Positions 25,910-37,151 of a stretch of DNA of 64,000 bases are shown in pieces. The notes below the pieces were generated by a model. It made no database searches. It was not told the origin of the DNA and saw only the letters and a program-made list of their open reading frames with translations. Position 1 is the stretch's first letter. Each line of letters starts with the position of its first letter. The position numbers were made by a program, and so were the translations under genes. The DNA lies in contig PVUG01000013.1 of the NCBI GenBank assembly GCA_003001975.1, positions 1 to 64,000 on the forward strand. Reading direction: 5' to 3'. Origin of the DNA: Martelella mediterranea (lineage in GTDB: Bacteria; Pseudomonadota; Alphaproteobacteria; Rhizobiales; Rhizobiaceae).

Positions 25910-26628
25910 GATACATGCTCCACATCGCAGGCCAGGCTGTAGCCACCGCCGCGCACCGTCACGATGATCTCCGGTGTTGCGGGGTCGCGTTCGATCTTGC
26001 GGCGCAGACGGCTGATCTGATTGTCGATGGTGCGATCGAAGACATGGGCGCTGCGCCCGGATGTGGCCTCCAGCAGCTGTTCGCGGCTCAGCACGAAGCG
26101 CGGACGGGACAAAAGCACGGTCAGAAGCCGGAAATCGGCCGTTGTCAGTATTTCTTCCTTGCCGTCATCGGATGTCAGGCGCCGTGTGTCGGTGTCGAGC
26201 GTCCAGCCTGCAAAACGGAGCCTGTCGCCTGCCGGTGCGCCGACAAGGTGGGGCTGGCGCTCCGAACGGCGCAGGATTGCACGGATACGTGCCAGAAGCT
26301 CACGCGGGTTGAAGGGTTTCGGCAGGTAGTCGTCGGCGCCGACTTCAAGGCCGATGATCCGGTCTGTCTCCTCGCCCAGCGCCGTCAGCATCAGGATCGG
26401 CACCTGGCCCTGTGCACTCAGGCGACGGCAGACGGAAATGCCGTCCTCGCCCGGCATCATCACGTCCAGAACGATCAGGTCGAAGCTTCCGCCGCGCAGC
26501 TTTTCGTCCATCTCCGCAGCATCGCGCACGGCGGTTGCCCGGTAGCCGTTCCGCTCCAGATAGCTACGCACCGCATCGCGGATTTCCCGGTGATCGTCGA
26601 CGATCAGGATGTGGGGTTCCTTGGTCAT
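25906..26628 (-). CDS. OmpR-family response regulator
   Basis: A 240-residue DNA-binding regulator. The receiver domain has acidic DD at 11-12, the phospho-acceptor Asp55 in LIVLDVMMPGEDG, Thr in MLTALGEE and Lys in YLPKPFNPREL. The C-terminal winged helix (about 135-235) includes LTTADFRLLTVLLSRPRFVLSREQLLEA and RTIDNQISRLRRKIE. It is first in the operon with the kinase gene and diverges from the EF-hand gene 169 bases away, whose promoter it may control. Confidence 0.93.
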   Translation of the reverse strand: MTKEPHILIVDDHREIRDAVRSYLERNGYRATAVRDAAEMDEKLRGGSFDLIVLDVMMPGEDGISVCRRLSAQGQVPILMLTALGEETDRIIGLEVGADDYLPKPFNPRELLARIRAILRRSERQPHLVGAPAGDRLRFAGWTLDTDTRRLTSDDGKEEILTTADFRLLTVLLSRPRFVLSREQLLEATSGRSAHVFDRTIDNQISRLRRKIERDPATPEIIVTVRGGGYSLACDVEHVS

Positions 26629-26797
26629 GGCCTCATATTATCTCAGTCGAAGGCATGGATGCGCAAAACTGTGTCACGTTTTGTATCAGGCAGAGGGGGC
26701 TGCGACCAATGGATACAATTGAACGCGATACCGGCATCGTGCTGCGACAGTGATGCATCAGATTGAGGACATCGACGAACCGAAAAGGAGCGATGTC

Positions 26798-27313
26798 ATG
26801 AAACGCAGAACGATATTTGCAGCAGGACTGGTTGCAGCACTCATGGGGGCCGCCGCTACACCGGCATTCTCGGCCGGACCGGATGGCGCATGGGGCGGTC
26901 GCGGTCAGGGTGCCCGACAGATGATCGGCGATTGCAACGGTCCTCACGGTGCCGCAATGGGCCAGCGGGGCTGGAATAACATGCGCGGTCATCACGGCGG
27001 CGCTTATGGCGGTGGCTACGGCCCGGGCATGATGAATGACCGGCAGGGCGGGCCACAGGGCAATTTCGGCCCCGGTTTCATGCGCGGACCCGGCAATGAT
27101 CAGCGCGGTTATGGTCCCGGAATGATGGGAGATCTGGGCGCCTATGACAGCAATGACGACGGCTTTCTCTCGCTTGACGAGTTCGAAGCCTTTCACGCCG
27201 AGGCCGGACGCCCGATGATGGAGCGTCAATTCCGCTATTTCGACAGCGATGGCGACGGCCGGGTTGCGATTTCCGAACTGCCGGCTCCCGGCAGCCGCAG
27301 CCCGAACAACTGA
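26798..27313 (+). CDS. Secreted EF-hand protein with Gly/Met-rich region
   Basis: A 171-residue exported protein. A signal peptide (KRRTIFAAGLVAALMGAA, cleavage near PAFSA) is followed by a Gly/Pro/Met/His-rich region (repeats such as YGPGMM, GPGFMRGPG) and two EF-hand loops at the C terminus, YDSNDDGFLSLDEF and FDSDGDGRVAISEL, each with the Asp/Asn/Glu pattern for calcium. AAGGAG lies 8 bases before ATG 26798. It is divergent from a two-component operon and is its likely target. It resembles periplasmic EF-hand and Met-rich metal-stress proteins, but no function is established. Confidence 0.8.
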   Translation: MKRRTIFAAGLVAALMGAAATPAFSAGPDGAWGGRGQGARQMIGDCNGPHGAAMGQRGWNNMRGHHGGAYGGGYGPGMMNDRQGGPQGNFGPGFMRGPGNDQRGYGPGMMGDLGAYDSNDDGFLSLDEFEAFHAEAGRPMMERQFRYFDSDGDGRVAISELPAPGSRSPNN

Positions 27314-27398
27314 TCCGTTTTTCTAACGAAATGAGCGGGTGGCGGAGCAATCCGGCACCCGCACTCCCGCGGTTGCCATCATCGTGTCTTCCGCGCCG

Positions 27399-28238
27399 TT
27401 ACAGAGCCGTCTTTTCATCATCCTCAGGCCGTTCAAGCCGGTCATGCTCGAACAGGCCCGGATAGGTAACGCCCACTTTTGCCTTGAGCCCGCACCACCA
27501 GTAACGGTTTGCCGGACAGTTGATCGGATGTTCCAGATCGGGCATGCCGTTGACCCGTTTCTTGCCGGGGTTTTGACGTGCGAATGTCATCAGCGGCCCG
27601 AGAAAGAAGGAGCGCCGTGTCAGAAATGGGCGGTTTGACCAGCTGATACAGTCGGACCGTGTAAGATAGAGTTCATCTTCGAGCTTGCGGATAAAGCGAT
27701 TGCCGTTTGCAGTCGTATCCGGCAGCGCTAGAGAGCCATGCACGCGCATTCGCGCGGCGCGCGGCCACATGTGACCGCGCAGGTTTTTCCGGAGCGGGTC
27801 GTCTGATCGCCAATAGCGCAGAAAGCGGTCTGACAGGTGGGTGGGGCGCATGGAAAGCTGAAACGCCGTCATCTCATGCTGATCGAACAGGATCAGCGCG
27901 CGTTTCAGAAGGTCGCGCGCATTGTCCTTTTCGACAAACATGTTGTCGCTTTCAACAATCAGGACACGCTCGCTCTCAAGACATTCTGCGCAATGGGCAA
28001 GGCCTTCCTGAATGCCGAGATTGGTCTTTGTCGGGACAGGATCGAACCCGAATTTCCGGGCGATGTCCATTTCCTCCGGATCGCCTTCCTGACAGACGAC
28101 CTTGCGCTCGGCAAACAGGTCGCTGACAGGGGCAAGGGAACGCAGTGTGCGTTCCAGCGTCTTTGGCGATTTCCATGTCAGGATGGAAAGCCCGACATCG
28201 GGAAGGCGGTCTTCCTGCATGTCCGAAGAAAACGGCAT
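27399..28238 (-). CDS. Glycosyltransferase-like (GT2/GT-A fold) protein
   Basis: A protein of about 279 residues. The N-terminal motif VGLSILTWKSPKTLERTLRSL resembles the start of family 2 glycosyltransferases, and VLIVESDNMFVEKDNA has an acidic motif where GT-A enzymes place the metal/nucleotide-binding DxD. The rest (RYWRSDDPLRKNLRGHMW, NRYWWCGLKAKVGVTYPGLFEH) is not familiar to me. It has no membrane segment. The start is uncertain: the frame is open to a GTG at 28322, and ATG 28238 or 28220 bring the domain near the N terminus. It precedes no obvious partner genes. Confidence 0.6.
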   Translation of the reverse strand: MPFSSDMQEDRLPDVGLSILTWKSPKTLERTLRSLAPVSDLFAERKVVCQEGDPEEMDIARKFGFDPVPTKTNLGIQEGLAHCAECLESERVLIVESDNMFVEKDNARDLLKRALILFDQHEMTAFQLSMRPTHLSDRFLRYWRSDDPLRKNLRGHMWPRAARMRVHGSLALPDTTANGNRFIRKLEDELYLTRSDCISWSNRPFLTRRSFFLGPLMTFARQNPGKKRVNGMPDLEHPINCPANRYWWCGLKAKVGVTYPGLFEHDRLERPEDDEKTAL

Positions 28239-28356
28239 TGGTTCGGCGTCCCGGTGCACTGCGTTCAGGTCGGATTGGCGGGGCAATCTGTCAGGGAGAC
28301 AGGCGCAGAACGAATTGTCCACGCACCTTGATCCCCTTGTTGCCCGCCAGGCAGTT

Positions 28357-28833
28357 TTACCGCCAGATCACTTCGAGGACTTCATATGCACGGGCGCCGC
28401 CCGGTGCATTGACCTCGATGCTGTCACCGACTTCCTTGCCGATCAGCGCGCGGGAGATCGGTGAGGACACCGAAATCTTGCCGGCTTTCACATCGGCTTC
28501 CAGGTCGCCGACGATCTGGTAGACCTTCTCCTCTTCCGTTTCCTCGTCCACCAGCTTCACGGTTGCGCCGAAACGGACCTTGTCGCCCGTCATCTTGGCC
28601 GGATCGACGACTTCGGCGCGCGTGGTCACGTCCTCAAGCTCGCTGATGCGGCCCTCATTGTAGCTCTGGGCCTCCTTGGCGGCGTGATATTCGGCATTTT
28701 CGGAAAGGTCGCCATGGGCGCGCGCTTCGGAAATCGCCTGAATGATGCGCGGACGTTCCTCCTGCTGGCGCCAGCGAAGCTCTTCCTTCAGCTTGTCGGA
28801 ACCGGCCTTGGTCATCGGTACTTTTTCGACCAT
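28357..28833 (-). CDS. greA: Transcription elongation factor GreA
   Basis: A 158-residue factor that rescues backtracked RNA polymerase by inducing transcript cleavage. The N-terminal coiled coil (residues 8-75) includes [20 protein letters not shown] and the tip acids in [14 protein letters not shown]; the C-terminal FKBP-like domain has [39 protein letters not shown] lies 7 bases before the ATG. A strong intrinsic terminator lies about 140 bases upstream on the same strand. Confidence 0.95.
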   Translation of the reverse strand: MVEKVPMTKAGSDKLKEELRWRQQEERPRIIQAISEARAHGDLSENAEYHAAKEAQSYNEGRISELEDVTTRAEVVDPAKMTGDKVRFGATVKLVDEETEEEKVYQIVGDLEADVKAGKISVSSPISRALIGKEVGDSIEVNAPGGARAYEVLEVIWR

Positions 28834-28973
28834 ATTCTTGTCCTTTGGTCATTTGCGAAGCGGCGGCCGGGGCCGCCCGTCTGGGGCCGCTTTGCGCCGC
28901 CGCTTCTCGTGTTCCTGTAATTTATGCGTGAAACAAGCAGCCTCCCACTTAGGTAGTCCCCAGCTGCGTTGCC

Positions 28974-29014
28974 ACATAAAAAGAAACAGGTTCCGAAGCA
29001 TTAACTCCGGAACC
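28974..29014 (-). terminator. Strong intrinsic terminator in the greA leader
   Basis: On the minus strand GGTTCCGGAG-TTAATG-CTTCGGAACC forms a 10-bp stem (one G-T pair) with a 6-base loop, then TGTTTCTTTTTATG. It lies 182 bases past the SRPBCC stop and about 155 bases before greA. It may end the SRPBCC transcript or attenuate greA. Confidence 0.8.
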
Positions 29015-29195
29015 AGTTTCAAACCTGACGCGCTTTATAGCAGAAGCCGCCACGTCATTTCCAGATAAATCGGCAAGGCGGCGGGGCGACAAAACGCCGT
29101 GGCCGTGAAAGGAGCGCCGCCGTCAGGGCATCAAAGCCGCCTGTCGCTCACGTGTTAAGCACAACGGGGCAGGGACTGGGTTTACACCCACCGCC

Positions 29196-29624
29196 TTATT
29201 TCAAAGCGGCTTCAAGCCGGTCGAAATACTGTTCGTTCGCAGCCCGGAAAAGATGCCAGATCGCCTCGGTTTCCTCCGTCTTGTCGTAGAGCGTGCACCA
29301 GGTAAGGCGCGCGCCGTCGGCATCATCGGCAAAGGTCATTTCCAGCGTGAAGACGTGGACCGGCTCGTGATGAACGGCGCGGATGAAACGGCCGTCGACG
29401 ATCTCGTCAAAGCGCCAGCGGTTGTGAAAGTCTGTGCCGTTCGAGGCCGTCATGGTGATCAGCCAATGGCCGCCGGGTGCAAGATCGAAGGCTGTAATAT
29501 GGTTGGTGAAGCCATGCGGTCCCCACCAGCGTTCCAGCATGGCCGGATCGGCAAAGGCGGCATAAAGCGTCTGCCGGTCGACGGCGAAGACGCGTTCATT
29601 GGTGATTTCGATCTTGTCGGTCAT
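29196..29624 (-). CDS. SRPBCC (AHSA1-like) family protein
   Basis: A 142-residue small helix-grip protein. Landmarks are the N-terminal strand IEITNERVFAVDRQTLYAAFADPAMLERWWGPHGF, typical of AHSA1/START-like domains (the E-x-W-x-P turn), and the long C-terminal helix EAIWHLFRAANEQYFDRLEAAL. Such proteins bind hydrophobic ligands or act as stress factors; no specific function can be given. AGGAAACAG precedes the ATG. The gene is isolated between greA and a repeat element. Confidence 0.85.
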   Translation of the reverse strand: MTDKIEITNERVFAVDRQTLYAAFADPAMLERWWGPHGFTNHITAFDLAPGGHWLITMTASNGTDFHNRWRFDEIVDGRFIRAVHHEPVHVFTLEMTFADDADGARLTWCTLYDKTEETEAIWHLFRAANEQYFDRLEAALK

Positions 29625-29677
29625 CTGTTTCCTGCTTGGCCGGGGATCGTGAAAGAAAAGGCGGGTATGGCCCGCCG

Positions 29678-29884
29678 CGCCTCAGTTTGTTGGCAAACCC
29701 TGCGAGCGGTCACAGCTCTGCCTATCCCCCCGCCGTCATACCGGCCTTGAGCCGGTATCCAGTAAGCGCAAGTCCTTGCGCGCAAAGACTCTTTCTGGAA
29801 GCGCACAACAAGCGGCCCTGGATACCGGCTCATGGCCGGTATGACGAAAAAACGCGGGACGAGCTTAATCAACAAACTGAGGCG
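29678..29884. repeat. 207-bp inverted-repeat element with 15-bp perfect terminal repeats
   Basis: The ends are CGCCTCAGTTTGTTG (29678-29692) and its exact reverse complement (29870-29884). Inside are two facing hairpins: GTCATACCGGCCTTGAGCC at 29736 onward, and its near reverse complement ending in GGCCGGTATGAC at about 29844. The conserved core matches the copy near 49.7 kb over about 130 bases. It holds no gene. The structure is that of a REP doublet or a non-autonomous MITE; it lies directly after carB. Confidence 0.8.
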
Positions 29885-29897
29885 AGTCTGGCTCGCC
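29881..29897 (-). terminator. Hairpin downstream of carB
   Basis: On the minus strand GGCGAG-CCAGA-CTCGCC (6-bp stem) is followed by TCAGTTTGTTG, 34 bases after the carB stop. It overlaps the end of the inverted-repeat element, so the repeat may supply the terminator tail. Confidence 0.5.
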
Positions 29898-29930
29898 TTC
29901 TCGTTGTTTTCTCGCTCAGGCGTCTACGCC

Positions 29931-33413
<3,483 letters not shown>

Positions 33414-33571
33414 GGTCGTGATCCGTCGGTTCTTGCTGTTACCTGCGTCAAAAACCGGCACGGAAAACCGGGCCGGGCGCTGGCTATGCTCATTTGGGCT
33501 AGGTGGGCCTTATAGGCAAAATGTAGTGCGAACGGAACCCCGAAAATGCTCCGCAAGGATGCAGCGTGGCA

Positions 33572-34612
33572 TCAGGCGGCCGCGCCGCCGGAAAAAAGGC
33601 TGCTTTCGCGGATTTTGAGTTCAAAACCGAGGTCGCAACAAGCGCTTTCCACAGACTGACCGCGCACGAGGCGAAGCAGGGTGACGGCCCCGTGCCGTCC
33701 GATTTCGTCAAGCGGCGTTTTTACCGACGTCAGCCGCGGCGCCATATGCGCGCTGAGCGGAAGGTCGTTGAAACCGACGATGGAGAAGCGTTCCGGGATC
33801 TCGATCTGGAGGCGGCTGGCTTCCATGAGTGCCCCCCAGGCCAGGTCGTCATTACAGAAGAACAGGCCATCGCGGTCCGGGTATTCGCCGAGAATGCTGC
33901 GGAACTGGTCGGCTCCGAGGCCGGGTGAAGACGGGATCGGGGCCCTCAACTCGATGGCAGGCTCCAGACCGTGGCGTGCAATTTCCCTTTGAAAGCCCTG
34001 GCCTCGATATTTGGCGCGCGGGTCGAGCTGGGCTGCGATATAGGCGAGTTTCCGGCGGCCGGTTGCAATCAGGTGGCGGGCGACCGCCGCGCCTGCCTCT
34101 TCCTGAGAAAAGCCGATGCTGATGGTGCCCGGATTTTCCAGCAGGTCCATCATGTAGACACAGGGCAGACCGCTATCCTTGAGCATTTTCGCGGCTGCCG
34201 CGCTTTGCTCGTTGCCGGTCAGCAGCACGCCGCTCGGGCGATAGACGAGATAATCGCGAATGAGCTTTTCTTCCTGGCGGGCGTCATAATGATAGTTGCC
34301 GAGGAAAATCTCATAGTCTTCCGCCCGCAGGGCTTTTTGTATCTCCTCATACATGCCGATGAAAAGCTGATTGGAAAGCGCCGGTATCAGAACCAGAATG
34401 GATCGGCTTCTCTTTGACGCAAGTGCGCGCGCTGCAGGGTCGGGTATGTAGCCGACGGCCTTTGCCGCCTGTTTGACGGCTTCGGCAAGTTCCGGTCCTA
34501 CGGTTTTGACGCCGCGCATCGCACGCGATGCGGTGATTTCGGAAACACCGGCGCGTTTGGCGACATCGGCCAGCGTCGGTCTTCCCGATGCGCGATTTTT
34601 TTTTGGTTTCAT
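33572..34612 (-). CDS. LacI-family transcriptional regulator (gluconate-type, GntR-like)
   Basis: A 346-residue repressor. The N-terminal HTH and hinge read RPTLADVAKRAGVSEITASRAMRGVKTVGPEL and YIPDPAARALASKRS; the rest is a periplasmic-binding-protein fold (ILVLIPALSNQLFIGMYEEIQ, GLFFCNDDLAWGALM, SIVGFNDLPLSAHMAPRLTSVKTP). It diverges from gntK and lies next to gntT, so gluconate or a related sugar acid is the likely inducer. A 14-bp palindrome before gntK and a half-conserved copy before gntT are its probable operators. It is a LacI-type protein despite the GntR name used for E. coli. Confidence 0.88.
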   Translation of the reverse strand: MKPKKNRASGRPTLADVAKRAGVSEITASRAMRGVKTVGPELAEAVKQAAKAVGYIPDPAARALASKRSRSILVLIPALSNQLFIGMYEEIQKALRAEDYEIFLGNYHYDARQEEKLIRDYLVYRPSGVLLTGNEQSAAAAKMLKDSGLPCVYMMDLLENPGTISIGFSQEEAGAAVARHLIATGRRKLAYIAAQLDPRAKYRGQGFQREIARHGLEPAIELRAPIPSSPGLGADQFRSILGEYPDRDGLFFCNDDLAWGALMEASRLQIEIPERFSIVGFNDLPLSAHMAPRLTSVKTPLDEIGRHGAVTLLRLVRGQSVESACCDLGFELKIRESSLFSGGAAA

Positions 34613-34732
34613 CTCCGATTACGCCTCTTGCAACCGAAAGCGGAAAACTTTATGAGTAACGTCCATCAGGCCGTCTTCAGGCCTGAATAGACGAAGCGCG
34701 GGAATATGTCCAACAAGCTTCGTTTTTTTTAA

Positions 34733-34754
34733 TATAAATGAGACAGCGCTGTCT
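34733..34754 (+). promoter_or_regulatory. gntK -10 box and LacI-type operator
   Basis: TATAAA (34733-34738) is followed at once by the perfect palindrome AGACAGCGCTGTCT (34741-34754), centred on CG as is usual for LacI-family sites. A repressor here would block the transcription start of gntK. The right half recurs before gntT. Confidence 0.65.
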
Positions 34755-34778
34755 GTCTCTATGGCGCGGGAGGTTAGA

Positions 34779-35321
34779 TTGGGAAAGAATCCAGCCATAG
34801 TCGTCATGGGAGTTTCAGGATGTGGCAAGTCCAGTGTCGGCCAGGCCATTGCTGATGAAATCCATGGGGAACTGATTGAGGGAGATGCCTATCATCCCCC
34901 CGAAAATATCCGCAAGATGAGTGAAGGGCACCCGCTTGACGATTCCGATCGTCAGGGATGGCTTGAGCGCCTGGCGGATCTGCTTGCCGAAGGTGTCGCC
35001 GGCGAAAAAGTGCCTGTTCTGGCCTGTAGCGCGCTGAAGAAATCCTATCGAGACATACTGCGGTCCAAGGTGTCCGGCGTTGCCTTCGTGTTTCTGGATT
35101 TGCCGCATGATGTCGCCAAGGACCGGGTTGCCAACAGGCCTGGTCATTTCATGCCCGCCAGTCTCATCGACAGCCAGTTCGATACGCTCGAGCGTCCCGA
35201 CGCGGAAGCGGGTGTCTTCGTGGCCGACGCAACACTGCCGATCAGCACCATCGCGGAGAATGCCGTTTCATGGTGGATGACCAGTGGTTCCGATAACGAA
35301 AAAGATGGAGAAGGCCGGTGA
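34779..35321 (+). CDS. gntK: Gluconokinase
   Basis: A 180-residue P-loop kinase that phosphorylates gluconate to 6-phosphogluconate. Motifs: Walker A MGVSGCGKSSVGQAIA, EGDAYHPPENIRKMSEGHPLDDSDRQGWL (substrate region), LACSALKKSYRDILR, and FMPASLIDSQFDTLERP. Start: TTG 34779, 5 bases after GGGAGG, gives the normal N terminus (MGKNPAIVVMG); ATG 34761 adds six residues but has no ribosome site and lies just 6 bases from the operator. It stands between a divergent LacI regulator and gntT. Confidence 0.92.
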   Translation: MGKNPAIVVMGVSGCGKSSVGQAIADEIHGELIEGDAYHPPENIRKMSEGHPLDDSDRQGWLERLADLLAEGVAGEKVPVLACSALKKSYRDILRSKVSGVAFVFLDLPHDVAKDRVANRPGHFMPASLIDSQFDTLERPDAEAGVFVADATLPISTIAENAVSWWMTSGSDNEKDGEGR

Positions 35322-35372
35322 ATTTCCGGCCTGATCTTCTGTCGCTGTTCGGTGAATTTTTGTATCGGAACG

Positions 35373-35386
35373 GGGTAGCGCTGTCT
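35373..35386 (+). promoter_or_regulatory. Second gluconate operator candidate, before gntT
   Basis: GGGTAGCGCTGTCT shares 11 of 14 positions with the perfect palindrome before gntK, including the whole right half CGCTGTCT. It lies 83 bases before the gntT start, so the same regulator may control permease and kinase. Confidence 0.55.
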
Positions 35387-35468
35387 CAAGTTACAGTGCG
35401 CAGGGCAGTGGAAACTCGGTTGCACGCACAGGCAACCCGTTCCTCCGGGACTTTTCGAGGAGTGTAAA

Positions 35469-36821
35469 ATGTTCGGACTTTCAACGCAGACCTATCTGCT
35501 GATTGATGCCGCGGTCGCTATTGTCGGCCTTGTCATCCTGATTACCAACTTCAAGTTTCATCCTTTCGTCGCTCTCATCATCGCTTCGCTGTTTCTCGGT
35601 CTCACCTCCGGCATGGCCGTCGGCGAGGTTGTCGGGGACTTCGAAACAGGTTTTGGCGGCGTTCTCGGTTTCGTCGGCATCGTGCTCGGGCTCGGGACCA
35701 TGCTCGGCAAGCTGATGGCCGAATCAGGCGGGGCGGACCAGATCGCCCAGACCCTGATCAGGGCGTTCGGCCGCGAAAGAGTGCATTGGGCCATGGTGGT
35801 TGCCGCTTTTCTTGTCGGCATTCCGCTGTTCTTCGAGATCGGTTTCGTGTTGCTGATCCCGCTCGTCTACATCGTGGCGCGGCGTTCGGGCGTTTCGATC
35901 GTCAAGGTCGGCATTCCGCTTCTGGCCGGGCTGTCCACGGTGCACGGTCTTGTTCCCCCGCATCCGGGACCGCTGGCGGCCATCGGCATTTTTGATGCCG
36001 ATATCGGCAAGACCATTTTCTACGGTCTGATTGTCGGCATTCCGACCGCAATCATCGCCGGTCCGATCTTCGGGTCGTTCATCTCCCGCTACGTGCCGGG
36101 TGAGGCATCGCCTGATCTGGAAGCGCAGTTTGTTCGCGATATCGACCCCGAAAACCTGCCGAGTTTCTCGGTCACGCTCGTAACCGTGCTTCTGCCGGTC
36201 GTGCTGATGCTGATGAAGGCCCTGGCCGATGTCGCCTTGCCGGAAACAAGCCTGCTTTATGTCTGGATGGACTTCATTGGTAACCCGGTCACTGCGCTGC
36301 TTCTGGCCTTGTTGCTCGGCACCTACACATTTGGTTATGCCCGTGGGTTCGGTCATCAGAAGGTTCTGGATCTGCTGGGCGACAGCCTTCTGCCTGTTGC
36401 CTCCATCCTGCTCATTGTTGGTGCCGGCGGCGGCTTCAAGCAGATGCTGATCTCGAGCGGCGTCGGTGATGTCATCGGTAATCTTGCGGTTCAGGCTCAG
36501 ATCAATCCGATTCTGCTGGCCTGGCTGGTTGCGGCCGTTGTGCGTGTTGCCACCGGTTCGGCAACCGTTGCGACGATCACGGGTGCGGGCATTGTTGCCC
36601 CTGTCGTCACCCTTATCCCCGGCGTCAATCGCGAACTGCTGGTGCTGGCCGTTGGTGCGGGCTCGGTCGTTCTGTCGCACGTCAATGATGCGGGCTTCTG
36701 GCTGGTCAAGCAGTATTTCAACATGAGTGTCGGCGAAACCTTCAAGACATGGACGGCAATGGAAACCATCCTGTCGGTTACGGCGCTTGTCTTTGTCATG
36801 CTGTTGTCGCTCGCCGTCTAG
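35469..36821 (+). CDS. gntT: Gluconate:H+ symporter (GntP family)
   Basis: A 450-residue inner-membrane importer with about 12-14 hydrophobic segments. Family landmarks: FHPFVALIIASLFLGLTSGM, LGFVGIVLGLGTMLGKLMAESGGADQIAQTLI, LVPPHPGPLAAIGIF, and the late ATGSATVATITGAGIVAP and SHVNDAGFWLVKQYF. It brings gluconate or a similar sugar acid in with protons, feeding gntK. AGGAG is 6 bases before the ATG. A clear terminator follows 28 bases after the stop. The exact substrate among GntP transporters (gluconate, fructuronate, glycerate) is not certain. Confidence 0.93.
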   Translation: MFGLSTQTYLLIDAAVAIVGLVILITNFKFHPFVALIIASLFLGLTSGMAVGEVVGDFETGFGGVLGFVGIVLGLGTMLGKLMAESGGADQIAQTLIRAFGRERVHWAMVVAAFLVGIPLFFEIGFVLLIPLVYIVARRSGVSIVKVGIPLLAGLSTVHGLVPPHPGPLAAIGIFDADIGKTIFYGLIVGIPTAIIAGPIFGSFISRYVPGEASPDLEAQFVRDIDPENLPSFSVTLVTVLLPVVLMLMKALADVALPETSLLYVWMDFIGNPVTALLLALLLGTYTFGYARGFGHQKVLDLLGDSLLPVASILLIVGAGGGFKQMLISSGVGDVIGNLAVQAQINPILLAWLVAAVVRVATGSATVATITGAGIVAPVVTLIPGVNRELLVLAVGAGSVVLSHVNDAGFWLVKQYFNMSVGETFKTWTAMETILSVTALVFVMLLSLAV

Positions 36822-36848
36822 GGCACTCAACGCATCCATTTTCAGATG

Positions 36849-36875
36849 ACGCCCGGGTTCTCGCCCGGGCGTTTT
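36849..36875 (+). terminator. Rho-independent terminator of gntT
   Basis: ACGCCCGGG and CCCGGGCGT form a 9-bp stem around 6 bases, followed by TTTT. Confidence 0.85.
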
Positions 36876-36986
36876 CGTTTCATGGACACGCCAGGATCTC
36901 TGGAGCGAGTTGTTTTGAGAAATCGCAGAAAAAAGTGAACTATTCGGCGCTTCGGTGCGTTATCAGGGCAAACAGAGGAGTTAACA

Positions 36987-37121
36987 ATGTATGAATTCCT
37001 GCCTCTCATTGCTTTTCAGAGTGTTTTCGTGGCTGCCGGCCTGACTATTCTTTACCGCATCATCGGCGGCCGGATTTCGCCTGTGCCGGATCAGGTCCGT
37101 GAGCGTTCGCATCGGGGCTGA
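36987..37121 (+). CDS. Small single-span membrane peptide
   Basis: A 44-residue predicted protein missed at normal length cut-offs. It begins MYEFLPLIAFQSVFVAAGLT and continues ILYRIIGG, giving one hydrophobic helix of about 20 residues, then a short basic tail (VRERSHRG). The ribosome site is excellent: AGGAG 7 bases before ATG. It lies after the gntT terminator and ends 30 bases before a convergent gene, so it is its own transcript. No family is recognised; position and codon use are consistent with a real gene. Function unknown. Confidence 0.65.
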   Translation: MYEFLPLIAFQSVFVAAGLTILYRIIGGRISPVPDQVRERSHRG

Positions 37122-37151
37122 TTGAACTCTCCGGCCTTGGCATATGCGTCG

